DNA of 64,000 nucleotides, from assembly GCF_003945545.1 (NCBI RefSeq), contig NZ_CP029617.1:6909001-6973000 (forward strand). The letters run 5' to 3'. The translations under genes and the position numbers were made by a program. Below, piece by piece: positions 1 through 8,663 of this stretch; positions within the stretch are counted from its first letter, which is position 1, and the number at the start of each line of letters is the position of its first letter. The notes below the pieces were generated by a model, which saw nothing but the letters and a program-made list of their open reading frames with translations, was not told the origin of the DNA and ran no database searches. Source of the DNA: Streptomyces sp. WAC 01529 (GTDB taxonomy: Bacteria > Actinomycetota > Actinomycetes > Streptomycetales > Streptomycetaceae).

Positions 1-2
1 AC

Positions 3-1367
3 CGCATCGTCATCGAGAACGTCGCCATCGCGACGGTCGACGCCCAGGACACCGAGTACGCCTCGGGCCACATCGTCGTCGCGGGCAACAGGATCGAGTC
101 CATCGGCGCGGGCAAGGCGCCCGAGGGCCTGGAGAACGTCGTACGCCGCATCGACGGCACCGGCCACCTCGCCACGCCCGGCCTTGTCAACACCCACCAC
201 CACTTCTACCAGTGGATCACCCGCGGCCTCGCCACCGACCACAACCTCTTCAACTGGCTGACGGCGCTGTACCCGACGTGGGCCCGCATCGACGAGCGGA
301 TGACGTACGCGGCGGCCCAGGGCTCCCTCGCCATGATGGCCCGCGGCGGCGTCACCACCGCCATGGACCACCACTACGTCTTCCCCCAGGGCTCCGGCGA
401 CATCTCCGGGTCGATCATCCGCGCCGCCTCCGAGATGGGCGTGCGCTTCACCCTGGCCCGCGGCTCCATGGACCGCAGCGAGAAGGACGGCGGCCTGCCC
501 CCGGACTTCGCCGTGGAGACCCTGGAGGGCGCGCTCGCCGCGACCGAGGAGACCGTCAAGAAGCACCACGACGCCTCCTTCGACGCGATGACCCAGGTCG
601 CCGTCGCGCCCTGCTCGCCGTTCTCGGTCTCGACCGAACTCATGAAGCAGGGCGCCGAGTTGGCCCGCCGTCTGGGCGTACGTCTGCACACCCACGGCAG
701 CGAGACGGTCGAGGAGGAGAAGTTCTGCCACGAGCTTTTCGGCATGGGCCCCACCGACTACTTCGAGTCGACCGGCTGGCTCGGTGACGACGTGTGGATG
801 GCGCACTGCGTCCACATGAACGACTCCGACATCGCCGCGTTCGCCCGCACCGGCACGGGCGTCGCCCACTGCCCCTCCTCCAACGCGCGCCTCGCGGCCG
901 GCATCGCCCGCGTCCCCGACATGCTCAAGGCGGGCGTCCCCGTCGGCCTCGGCGTCGACGGCACCGCCTCCAACGAGTCCGGCGAACTCCACACCGAGCT
1001 GCGCAACGCCCTGCTCATCAACCGCCTCGGCGCCCACCGCGAGGCCGCCCTCAACGCCCGTCAGGCCCTGCGCCTCGGCACCTACGGCGGCGCGCAGGTC
1101 CTCGGCCGGGCCACGCAGATCGGCTCCCTGGAGGCCGGCAAGCTCGCCGACCTCGTCCTGTGGAAGATCGACGGCATCGGGCACGCCTCGATCGCCGACC
1201 CGGTGACCGCCATCGTCTTCGGCGCGGCGGCCCCGGTCACACTCTCCCTCGTCAACGGCAGGCCGGTCGTCGAGAACGGCCGCCTGCTCCACGCCGACGA
1301 GGACGCCATCGCCCGCTCCACGCGGGAGGAGGCGCAGCGCCTCGCGCGGATCGCCGCCGAGAGCTGA
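3..1367 (+). CDS. 8-oxoguanine deaminase-like amidohydrolase (5' end cut by window)
   Basis: Metal-dependent amidohydrolase of the ATZ/TRZ-type deaminase family. The best match from memory is 8-oxoguanine deaminase, which converts 8-oxoguanine to urate in the cytoplasm. The frame is open from the first full codon, so the start lies outside the window. About 454 residues are visible, near full length, so only a short N-terminus is missing. The metal-binding pattern is complete: NTHHHF at about visible residue 65, LHTHGSE near 229, MAHCVHM near 266 and VDGTASNE near 319. It is followed 235 bases later, same strand, by an NCS2 purine/pyrimidine permease, which supports a role in purine salvage or breakdown. 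Related s-triazine or guanine deaminases cannot be excluded from motifs alone. Confidence 0.85.
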   Translation, partial: RIVIENVAIATVDAQDTEYASGHIVVAGNRIESIGAGKAPEGLENVVRRIDGTGHLATPGLVNTHHHFYQWITRGLATDHNLFNWLTALYPTWARIDERMTYAAAQGSLAMMARGGVTTAMDHHYVFPQGSGDISGSIIRAASEMGVRFTLARGSMDRSEKDGGLPPDFAVETLEGALAATEETVKKHHDASFDAMTQVAVAPCSPFSVSTELMKQGAELARRLGVRLHTHGSETVEEEKFCHELFGMGPTDYFESTGWLGDDVWMAHCVHMNDSDIAAFARTGTGVAHCPSSNARLAAGIARVPDMLKAGVPVGLGVDGTASNESGELHTELRNALLINRLGAHREAALNARQALRLGTYGGAQVLGRATQIGSLEAGKLADLVLWKIDGIGHASIADPVTAIVFGAAAPVTLSLVNGRPVVENGRLLHADEDAIARSTREEAQRLARIAAES

Positions 1368-1406
1368 ACCCAAGAACTCCGGTCAGGGGGGACGGCCCTT
1401 GACCGG

Positions 1407-1435
1407 ACTTGAGCAGCCGAGCGGGCTGCTCAAGT
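1407..1435 (+). terminator. Perfect 12-bp hairpin after the deaminase gene
   Basis: The arm ACTTGAGCAGCC (1407-1418) is exactly complementary to 1424-1435, with a 5-base loop. It begins about 40 bases after the deaminase stop. No T-run follows, as is usual in Streptomyces. It may be a terminator, or together with the next hairpin part of the leader of the permease gene. Confidence 0.5.
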
Positions 1436-1436
1436 G

Positions 1437-1478
1437 CCGCCCCGGAACGTGGCCCAAAGCTTCACGTTCCCGGGGCGG
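1437..1478 (+). promoter_or_regulatory. Second long hairpin in the permease leader
   Basis: CCGCCCCGGAACGTG (1437-1451) pairs with 1463-1478, with one bulged C and an 11-base loop. It starts one base after the first hairpin and ends about 125 bases before the permease start. Two stacked hairpins in one gap are more than a single terminator needs, so a regulated RNA leader is possible. I cannot assign it to a known riboswitch class. Confidence 0.35.
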
Positions 1479-1602
1479 TCAGTACTACCTGGGCGCATTT
1501 CCACAACCGAATACCGAGCAAGTCCTTGCACCAAGCCCCACCTCCCAGAAGCGAAAAGTGCCGGCGCCCAGCCGGGGCTGGAAAACAACCGGAGGAGCCA
1601 CC

Positions 1603-3072
1603 GTGGCCACTCAGCCCAGGTTCACCAAGCAAGGCACCACCCCACAGACGTCCGAGGGCGACGGCGAAGCCGCCACACCCCCGGCCGTGCACCCGGTCGA
1701 CGAGAAGCTCCCGCCCCTGAAGATGGCGACCACCGGCCTCCAGCATGTGGCCGCCATGTACGCGGGCGTCGTCGCCCCGCCCCTCATCGTCGGCGCCGCC
1801 GTCGGCCTCTCCGCGAAGGAACTCACCTTCCTGACCGGTGCCTGTCTGTTCACCGCGGGCCTCGCCACCTTCCTTCAGACCCTCGGCATCTGGAAGGTCG
1901 GCGCCCGGCTGCCCTTCGTCAACGGCGTCACCTTCGCCGGTGTCGCACCCATGCTCGCCGTCGTCGACTCGACCGACAACAAGGACGACGCGCTGCCGAT
2001 CATCTTCGGCGCGGTGATCGTCGCCGGTGTGCTCGGCTTCATCGCCGCCCCCTTCTTCTCCAAGATGGTGCGCTTCTTCCCGCCCGTCGTCACCGGTACG
2101 GTCATCACCCTCATCGGCATCTCACTGATGCCGGTCGCCTTCGGCTGGGCGCAGGGCCCGGTGCCGGGCGCCGACGACTACGGCTCGACCAAGAACCTCG
2201 CCCTCGCCGGCATCACGCTCGTCATCGTCCTTCTCCTGCGCCGCTTCACCACCGGTTTCGTCAAGCAGATCGCGGTCCTGCTCGGCCTGGTCGTCGGCAC
2301 GCTCGTCGCGATCCCGTTCGGCGTCACGGACTTCAGCCCGGTCGGCGAGGCGGACATCGTCGGCTTCCCGACGCCCTTCCACTTCGGGGCCCCGCAGTTC
2401 GCCGCCGCCGCGATCGTCTCGCTCTGCGTCGTCATGGTCGTCTCGATGACCGAGTCGACGGCCGACATGCTCGCCCTCGGCGAGATCGTGGACCGCCCGG
2501 CCGACGAGAAGACCATCGCGGCGGGCCTGCGCGCCGACTGCCTCGGCTCGGCGGTCAGCCCGCTCTTCAACGGCTTCATGTGCAGCGCCTTCGCGCAGAA
2601 CATCGGCCTGGTCGCGATGACGAAGATCCGCAGCCGGTACGTGGTCGCGGCGGGCGGCGGCTTCCTCGTCCTGATGGGCCTGTGCCCGATGGCAGCCTCG
2701 CTGATCGCGGTCGTGCCGCGCCCGGTGCTCGGCGGCGCGGGCGTCGTCCTCTTCGGCTCGGTCGCGGCGAGCGGCATCCAGACGCTGGTCAAGGCGAACC
2801 TGGAGAAGGACAACAACGTCCTGATCGTGGCCGTCTCACTGGCCGTCGGCCTGATCCCGATCGCGGCGCCGGAGTTCTACCACGCGTTCCCGGAGACCGC
2901 GAAGATCATCCTCGACTCGGGCATCTCGACGGGCTGTGTGGCGGCCGTGCTCCTGAACCTGGTCTTCAACCACATCGGCGGGGGCCGCGACGACGACGAG
3001 GTCACGGCACCGATGGAGCCGGGCGGGGAGATCGCGGAGACGCGGGTGCCGGGGCAGGCGGTGGTGCGCTGA
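1603..3072 (+). CDS. NCS2-family xanthine/uracil permease
   Basis: Integral membrane nucleobase:cation symporter of the NCS2 (NAT) family, 489 residues, importing uracil, xanthine or a related base. The open frame reaches further upstream, but I chose the GTG at 1603 because GGAGGAG stands a few bases ahead and the protein then has a normal family length: a hydrophilic head of about 40 residues followed by roughly 14 hydrophobic segments. The family signature Q-N-x-G-x(4)-T-[KR] is present as QNIGLVAMTK near residue 332. The partner is the deaminase just upstream on the same strand. The substrate (xanthine, urate, uracil) cannot be fixed from sequence. Confidence 0.88.
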   Translation: MATQPRFTKQGTTPQTSEGDGEAATPPAVHPVDEKLPPLKMATTGLQHVAAMYAGVVAPPLIVGAAVGLSAKELTFLTGACLFTAGLATFLQTLGIWKVGARLPFVNGVTFAGVAPMLAVVDSTDNKDDALPIIFGAVIVAGVLGFIAAPFFSKMVRFFPPVVTGTVITLIGISLMPVAFGWAQGPVPGADDYGSTKNLALAGITLVIVLLLRRFTTGFVKQIAVLLGLVVGTLVAIPFGVTDFSPVGEADIVGFPTPFHFGAPQFAAAAIVSLCVVMVVSMTESTADMLALGEIVDRPADEKTIAAGLRADCLGSAVSPLFNGFMCSAFAQNIGLVAMTKIRSRYVVAAGGGFLVLMGLCPMAASLIAVVPRPVLGGAGVVLFGSVAASGIQTLVKANLEKDNNVLIVAVSLAVGLIPIAAPEFYHAFPETAKIILDSGISTGCVAAVLLNLVFNHIGGGRDDDEVTAPMEPGGEIAETRVPGQAVVR

Positions 3073-3073
3073 A

Positions 3074-3123
3074 CCGGCCCGGGGGGCCGGGGTGGTCCTC
3101 GCGCGGTCAGGTCCCGCGCGAGG
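3074..3123. terminator. Two hairpins between convergent genes
   Basis: CCGGCCC (3074-3080) pairs with 3084-3090. CCTCGCGCG (3097-3105) pairs with 3115-3123. They lie immediately after the permease stop and run into the last codons of the opposing gene, so they could stop transcription from both sides. Confidence 0.5.
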
Positions 3124-5184
3124 GTCCGTCCCCGGCTTGCTCTGCCGCCAGGGCGCGACTGACCTCTTCCATGTCCTCATGGGCCGCGCGTGTGATCCTG
3201 CTGTCCTGGTCGGGACTCGCGAGCAGTTCTTCGTAGAGGGCGAGGGCGCTCTGGCAGGAGCCTGCCGCGTACGAGGCACGGGCTCGGCACAGCAGGGAGA
3301 GGGGGCGCCATCTGGCGGTGTCCTCCTCACGCGATTCCAACGCGGCTTCCGCCAGATCCAGTTCGCGGGCGGCCGCACTGTGCTGCCCACACCTGCGGTG
3401 GAGGTCGCTGAGATGGAAGCGGGTCCCCAGGACCGTCGGGTGGTGGGGCGGCAGGAAGACGAGCAGCTGGTCCAGGACGAGGCACAGCTCGGCCGCGGCC
3501 TCCTCGTCACGGTGAGCCCGGCTCAGCAGCCGGGCCCGCTGCCGGTACAGCGTCACCACAGTGCGGTCCGGCGTCTCCCTCGGCCTCGGCGCTGATTCGT
3601 ACCGCTCCAGGAGCTTGTCGAGGATCGCCAGCGCCTCCGGGTCGCGTTCCTGGTGGATGAGGTTGTCGCAGAGCAGTGACGAGATGTTGAGGTACAGGTC
3701 CGAGTCCTGTTCGCCCGCCCGCTCCAGTAGGCCCAGCTGATCGCGGTGCACCTGCTCGGTCTCCGGCAGCAGGCCTGCCTCTTGCAGGGCCTGTGCCACG
3801 ACATGGAGCGCCGCCACGTCGACGACGTCCTTGGGCCCCGCGTCCAGCTCGCGCAGAAGCTCACGCGCCTCGGTCTGCGCGGTCTCGGTGCTGCCCGCCT
3901 TGGCGAGTACGTGTACGTAATCGGCGTGGACCATCACGGTGCTCCGAAGGTCGAGGTCCACGCGACGCAAAGGGCCCAGAACGGCGTGGTACTCGTGCCG
4001 GGCCTGGTCCAGATTCCCGGCACGCCCCAGTTCGTGGGCCCAGGCCACTCGCGCCCAGAGCGCTGCCGGGGCTTCCTCGCCGACCTTCGCGCAGGTCGAC
4101 AAGTACGCCTGGTGGGCGGCTTCGACCCCCTTGGAGAAGACGGTCCGGAAGAACATCCTGGCCGAGTGCCCGTTCGGGAGTCGAGCTTGAGGGCGAGGGG
4201 CATTCCGCCGAGGCGCCGCGCCAGGGCCCGCGCGTCCGCCATCGGACCGGCGTTGCCCGCGAAGTCGACGAGGACCTCGGCACCGTCCTCGGGGGAGAGG
4301 ACGTCGACCGGACGGCACGTGGCCTCGCCGCCCCACATCGCGGGGTTGCCGATCCGTGTGGTGACGACGGTCAGCCCGGCCCCGCTGGGCCGGATCCAGC
4401 CGGTGCCGTCGCCGGGTGAGCCGTGCAGGGACGCCGTACGGCCGGGCTCGTCGACGTTGTCCACGACCAGGAGCCAGGGCCGCTGCGCGCCGTCCAGGGC
4501 GTGCCACACCAGATCCGTGGCGCTGGCCCGCCCCGACCAGGCCTCCTCGATCCGTGGCTCGGGCACGCCGAGGTCACGGGCGACCTGACGCATCCCGGTG
4601 ACGAGGCTGTCCCGCGTCGCGGCGGAGAGCCAGAAGACCTGGTGGCCCTGGTCCTTGGCGAGCCGGGCGAGGCCGAGCGCGACGGTGGTCTTGCCGCAGT
4701 CGCCGAGTCCGTACAGGACCTGGATCCGGTCGCGGTCCGCCGTCAACGCCCGTTGCAGTTCGGCCATCAGGCCGTCACGGCCGCGCACCCGGGGCGGCAA
4801 CTCTCCGTACGGGGCACGCACGGTGAAGGTGCCGGGTACGGCGGTTGCCGGGGCGGTGTGCGGCGAGGGATCCGGCCCGGACGCGTCCCCGGCACGCGTC
4901 CGCCGCCGCCACTCCCGCTCGGCCGCCTTGGCGTCCTCCTGGGCCCGCCGCCAGGCCGCGTCCGGCTGGACCCGGCAGCACTTGAGCAGCGCGGAGACCG
5001 TGCTCCAGCTCGGCGCCCGCGAGCCGCCCAGGGCGTCGGAGACCGTGGTGCGGCTCAGACCGCAGGTGCCGGAGACGTCCCGTACGCCGCTGAAGCCGTG
5101 CTTGCCGAGCAGGCGCCGCAGCCCCATCGCCAACGCCCGCATCTCCTCGGGCGCTTGCGGCTCGACCGGCTTCAGCTCGTTCAT
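3107..5184 (-). pseudogene. Decayed HTH / NB-ARC ATPase / TPR-like (STAND-type) regulator
   Basis: Two minus-strand frames carry parts of one protein. The 5' part starts at ATG 5184 behind GGGAGGGA. It has a helix-turn-helix region (CGLSRTTVSDALGGS), a P-loop (GLGDCGKTT), a Walker B segment (WLLVVDNVDE) and the ARC motif GGMPLALKL, then runs out of homology near 4190. The 3' part, in another frame, resumes at about 4180 with a TPR/superhelical region that ends at 3107. Between GxPLAL and the TPR part, proteins of this kind normally have an ARC2/winged-helix segment of well over 100 residues. Here it is absent, so this looks like an internal deletion with a frame change, not a single-base error. 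The family comprises NTP-driven signalling switches (some STAND proteins are antiviral). A small divergent gene sits at its 5' side. Confidence 0.7.
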
Positions 5185-5439
5185 GTGTCCCTCCCCGTGC
5201 CACGACCCGACGTCCGAGCGTACGGGCTGGGTCCGACATCCACGCGGCTGTCCGCACATGTCCGCGCCGTCCGCCCCCGGACACCCGGACAACGCCTCCT
5301 CCCGCAGGTCCGCGCGGTCCCGTCCGCACCCCGTCCGCACTCGCTTCAAGCCACCGCACCGCCCCCCATATCCAGGTCACCGAGCGGCGGAACGGCCGTC
5401 GCGACAGAGCCCGCAGGGGCCGAACGGAGGCAACCGGCA

Positions 5440-5565
5440 ATGACGATCGCGCAGTTCATCGCAGAGCACGGTGAGGATGTCCTGAACGCGGTGCGGTGTA
5501 TCCGCCTCGCATACGCGGTGTGGAGGGTCACCAAGGACGTACGGAAAAAGCGCCACTCGACCTGA
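5440..5565 (+). CDS. Small 41-residue protein, unknown
   Basis: ATG at 5440 follows GGAGG (5426-5430) with nine bases of spacing, a strong initiation site. The 41-residue product begins MTIAQFIAEHGEDVLNAV, is probably two short helices, and ends with a basic tail rich in Lys and Arg. No signal peptide or cysteine motif is seen. It is transcribed away from the decayed NB-ARC gene, 255 bases from its start, so it may once have been its partner. The function is unknown and I do not recognise a family. Confidence 0.5.
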   Translation: MTIAQFIAEHGEDVLNAVRCIRLAYAVWRVTKDVRKKRHST

Positions 5566-5632
5566 CGCGGCGGGCCTGCGAAGCTGGGCAGCGATCTTCG
5601 GGACCGGAGCCGAACCGCCGAGAGGAACCGCC

Positions 5633-6547
5633 GTGTCAGACCACCGTGCCCCGCATCTGCACGAGATCCGGTTGGGGGACGAGGCCATGGGCCCGTACGG
5701 GATCGCCACCGGGGCGGACGGTGCCCTGTGGCTCACCCTCAACGGCGGCGGTGAGGTCGCGCGCCTCACCGTGGACGAGGAGTTCACGCGGTACGGCATC
5801 GAGGCGCCGGAGTCCGGCCCGACCGTCATCACCCCCGGGCCCGACGGCGCGCTGTGGTTCACCCGCACCAAGGACCACCACATCGGCCGCGTCACGGTCG
5901 ACGGGAAGGTCGAGGCGTTCCCCGTGCCGACGCCCGACAGCGGGCCGTACGGGATCGCCCCCGGGCCCGACGGCGCGCTGTGGTTCACGGAGTTGAACGC
6001 CGACCGCGTCGGCCGCGTGGACGTGGACGGGGAGTTCACCGAGTTCGCCCTGCCGGTCGAGGGCGGGTTCCCTTCGATGATCACGGCGGGCCCCGACGGC
6101 GGGCTCTGGTTCACCCTCAACCAGGCGAACGCGATCGGCCGCATCGGCGTCGACGGCCGGGTGGACCTCCATCCCCTGCCCACCGAGGGCGCAGGACCGG
6201 TGGGCATCGCCTCCGACGGCGAGGCCCTGTGGTTCGTCGAGATCATGGCCGGGCAGATCGGCAGGATCTCGGTGGACGGCCGGATCGAGGAGTTCGCGCT
6301 CCCCGACCGGACCGCCAAGCCGCACGCCATCGTCGCGTCGGCGGCAGGGGAGTGCTGGTTCACCGAGTGGGGCGCCAACCGAGTCGGCCGCATCACGACC
6401 GCGCCCCTCAAGCCCCTCGACGCGGCCCTGATCCGTGAGTACGAACTGCCGACGCCGTCTTCCGAACCGCACGGCATCACGCTGGGCCCGGACGGGTCGC
6501 TCTGGGTGGCCCTGGAGAAGGGCGCGGTCGTCCGCGTCACTCCCTAG
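5633..6547 (+). CDS. vgb: Virginiamycin B lyase (streptogramin B lyase) homologue
   Basis: Predicted seven-bladed beta-propeller of 304 residues that would linearise streptogramin B antibiotics by an elimination at the ester bond. Blades repeat the pattern G-P-D-G-A-L-W-F-T about every 42 residues. Active-site residues of the staphylococcal enzyme have counterparts: Tyr near 22, His231, Glu278, His280 and a Glu near 295. The GTG start at 5633 follows GAGAGGA. The gene is monocistronic and converges on the next gene with a gap of only six bases. In Streptomyces it may be intrinsic resistance or a housekeeping lactonase-like enzyme. The fold is certain; the antibiotic substrate is inferred from the family. 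Confidence 0.85.
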   Translation: MSDHRAPHLHEIRLGDEAMGPYGIATGADGALWLTLNGGGEVARLTVDEEFTRYGIEAPESGPTVITPGPDGALWFTRTKDHHIGRVTVDGKVEAFPVPTPDSGPYGIAPGPDGALWFTELNADRVGRVDVDGEFTEFALPVEGGFPSMITAGPDGGLWFTLNQANAIGRIGVDGRVDLHPLPTEGAGPVGIASDGEALWFVEIMAGQIGRISVDGRIEEFALPDRTAKPHAIVASAAGECWFTEWGANRVGRITTAPLKPLDAALIREYELPTPSSEPHGITLGPDGSLWVALEKGAVVRVTP

Positions 6548-6553
6548 CGGGCG

Positions 6554-7489
6554 TCAGTTCCCGCAAAGGGCCGCCGACTTGACGTAACCGCCCGCGTTCT
6601 CGTCGTCCGTGCCGAGGAGCGCGGTGCGCGAACCCGGCACGCACTCCAGCGCCTCTATCTTGTGGCCCTTGAACTTCCGCAGTACGTCAGGGGACTTGGC
6701 GACGGACAGACGCACCTTCCCGGAGCGGGCGCCGACCGCCACCTCGCCCGCGTGCGTGACCGCCGAGTCGAAGGGCCCGTCGTCGCCCGGGTCCGACGCC
6801 GAGCTGATCAGAAGCCGGCCCTTGGCCGTGACGGAGATGTCGGAGACGTGCCGCACCTCGCCCGCGGGGTAGGGGGCGCGGTAGCGGGCGGTGGTGACCG
6901 GGCCGAAGTCGGCCTCGCCGTACTCGTTGAAGCTGAAGGGGGCCGCGCGCAGCGTCGACGGGCGGCTCTTGCCCGCGCCACGGTCGGCCCAGACCGCGGC
7001 CAGCTTGCCGCCCCGCGAGGCCAGCGCGAAGCTCTCGTAGTCGTCTCCGTCGGCGATCGCGGGGAGCGGGGACACGTCCAGTACCTCGGCCGTCGAGCCC
7101 GTCCGGCCCGTCGTCCTCAGGTGGTAGACGAGACCCCGGCTCGCCAGCGCCACGTACTCGTCCGACGTGCCCGGCACCGCCTCGATCGCCTCCAGGTCGA
7201 CCGGCTCGCGCGCCCCCGACCAGACGAGCGGCTCGACCGTGGCCGAGGCGGAGCGGCCGGAGCGGAAGGTGAGCGCGGCGACGCGGTTCTCGCCGGGCTT
7301 CTTGTTGTCGCGCACGATCAGGGCGTGCGTGGCGCCGTCCGAAGGGCCGGTGCGCGCGAGCCCGCTGATGCCGGAGGTGATGTCGTCACCGGCTCGCTGC
7401 CAGCCGCCGTTCGCGGCGGGCGCGGTGGCGGTGCCCGCCGTGACGAGCGCCGCGGTGGCGGCGGTGAGCATGGTGATGCGGAGGAACAT
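6554..7489 (-). CDS. Secreted beta-propeller-like protein, function unknown
   Basis: 311 residues with a clear Sec signal peptide (MFLRITMLTAATAALVTAG, cleavage near residue 25 after the Ala-rich stretch). The rest looks like blades of a propeller: short repeats such as VDLEAIEAVPG, DYESFALASRGG and HKIEALECVPGS resemble the motif of phytase-like or SdiA-regulated extracellular propeller proteins, which often sit at a metal or phosphate site. Two cysteines lie near the C-terminus. It is alone, with the chitosanase terminator upstream and the lyase gene converging on its end. No enzymatic role can be claimed. Confidence 0.7.
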   Translation of the reverse strand: MFLRITMLTAATAALVTAGTATAPAANGGWQRAGDDITSGISGLARTGPSDGATHALIVRDNKKPGENRVAALTFRSGRSASATVEPLVWSGAREPVDLEAIEAVPGTSDEYVALASRGLVYHLRTTGRTGSTAEVLDVSPLPAIADGDDYESFALASRGGKLAAVWADRGAGKSRPSTLRAAPFSFNEYGEADFGPVTTARYRAPYPAGEVRHVSDISVTAKGRLLISSASDPGDDGPFDSAVTHAGEVAVGARSGKVRLSVAKSPDVLRKFKGHKIEALECVPGSRTALLGTDDENAGGYVKSAALCGN

Positions 7490-7510
7490 GGATCCAGGCT
7501 ACGTACGCGA

Positions 7511-7542
7511 GCGCGGGGCACCCCACCGGGGGTGCCCCGCGC
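7511..7542 (-). terminator. Perfect 14-bp terminator hairpin after chitosanase
   Basis: GCGCGGGGCACCCC (7511-7524) is exactly complementary to 7529-7542, with loop ACCG. It stands 27 bases beyond the chitosanase stop and just ahead of the next minus-strand gene, so it should separate the two transcripts. Confidence 0.8.
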
Positions 7543-7568
7543 GGCAGTTCCGTGCGGGATGGCGGCCG

Positions 7569-8426
7569 CTATCCGATGTGGTACGAGTCGCCGTACACCT
7601 TCCAGTCCAGCGGCGGGTCCAGGTTGAGGTTCTTCCTCCTGAGGAAGACCCGCTGGGCCGTGTCGACGCGGCTGGTGTCCTCGTGGGCCTCCTCCTGCTT
7701 CATCGCCCAGACGCGCGCGTCCAGGAAGGCGTTGAGGTACGTCACCTCGTCGCCGCCCTGCGCCGGCGTCTTCGCCGAACGCAGCGCGCGCTTGCGGATG
7801 TTGCGGAAGCTGGTGGAGTCGCCGCCGTCGCCGTGCATCACGATGGCGTCGTAGTAGCAGAACTGGCCGAGCACGCCGATGCCGTCCGTCTTGCCCTGCT
7901 TGACGGCCGGGTTGAAGTAGACGCGGTCGCGCTCGTCGTTCTGCGCCTTCTGGAACGCCGGGTCCTCGGCGGCCTTCTCCCAGTCGCGTACGAAGGTGGG
8001 GTCGAGCCCTTCGTGCGAGTCGGTGCCGTCGACCCTGCGCAGCGCGGGCAGGTACTTGGCGAGGACGTTGCCCGGCTTGCGCTGGGTGTACAGCTCGACG
8101 AGGTCCAGCATGTCGCCGGTGCCGGAACAGAAACCGATGATGCCCGCGGTGTAGCCGCGGCCGTCGTCGATGTCCTCGATGTAGCGGTAGTAGTTCTTCC
8201 AGTTGAGGCTGGAGTTCTCCGCGCTGCAGACGAGCTTCATGGCGATCTCCTTCTTCGCCGGATCGTCGAGCCCGATGGCCTTGACCGACAGAGGAGCGGG
8301 CGTCGCCGTCGCCGTCCGGGTGGCGAGGAGCGGGCCCGCCACGGCAGAGGCGCCGAGGAAGGCGAGCAGGGTGCGGCGGGAGGTGAGGGTGTGCGGGCGG
8401 TGGTGCGGGGAGTGGGGGGTCTGCAC
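7569..8426 (-). CDS. csnA: GH46 chitosanase, Tat-exported
   Basis: Extracellular endo-chitosanase of glycoside hydrolase family 46, 285 residues from the GTG at 8426, which has GGAGG five bases ahead. The N-terminus has a twin-arginine signal (SRRTLLAFLG, residues 16-25), and an Ala-rich site near residue 41 should be cleaved. The general acid/base pair of the N174 enzyme (Glu22, Asp40) is conserved here as Glu70 (CSAENSS) and Asp88 (IDDGRGYTAG), with the same 18-residue spacing. Upstream is a palindrome like those bound by ROK-type chitosanase repressors, so induction by chitosan fragments is likely. It is monocistronic with a strong terminator. Identity is secure; the symbol is by analogy with S. 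coelicolor. Confidence 0.93.
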   Translation of the reverse strand: MQTPHSPHHRPHTLTSRRTLLAFLGASAVAGPLLATRTATATPAPLSVKAIGLDDPAKKEIAMKLVCSAENSSLNWKNYYRYIEDIDDGRGYTAGIIGFCSGTGDMLDLVELYTQRKPGNVLAKYLPALRRVDGTDSHEGLDPTFVRDWEKAAEDPAFQKAQNDERDRVYFNPAVKQGKTDGIGVLGQFCYYDAIVMHGDGGDSTSFRNIRKRALRSAKTPAQGGDEVTYLNAFLDARVWAMKQEEAHEDTSRVDTAQRVFLRRKNLNLDPPLDWKVYGDSYHIG

Positions 8427-8467
8427 GAGGGCCTCCAGGAGGGGGAGTTCGTCGTTCCGCGTACTGT

Positions 8468-8482
8468 TAGGAAGGTTTCCTA
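8468..8482 (-). promoter_or_regulatory. Palindromic operator upstream of chitosanase
   Basis: TAGGAA-GGT-TTCCTA is a perfect 6-3-6 palindrome, 42 bases upstream of the chitosanase start. I recall very similar boxes upstream of actinomycete chitosanase genes as targets of CsnR, a ROK-family repressor. No ROK gene is in the window, so the regulator would act from elsewhere. Confidence 0.7.
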
Positions 8483-8663
8483 CCAGAGATCGGGCATGAC
8501 GTATACCCGTCAAGACAGGTCCGCTTAGACGGGGCCGGGTAAGCGGAATGGCCGGACATCGCTCTGGCAGCGCTTCCCGCCGCTCCGTACGCTCCCCCTC
8601 GCTCACGCTTCACGCACCACGGCACTTCTCCAACCCCCCTCCTTCGCAATGGAACGGAGAACC

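Noticed and set aside
1434..3236. 600-codon plus-strand frame overlapping the permease
   Set aside because: Arg/Pro-rich out-of-frame translation; the permease frame has the NCS2 signature and a good start.
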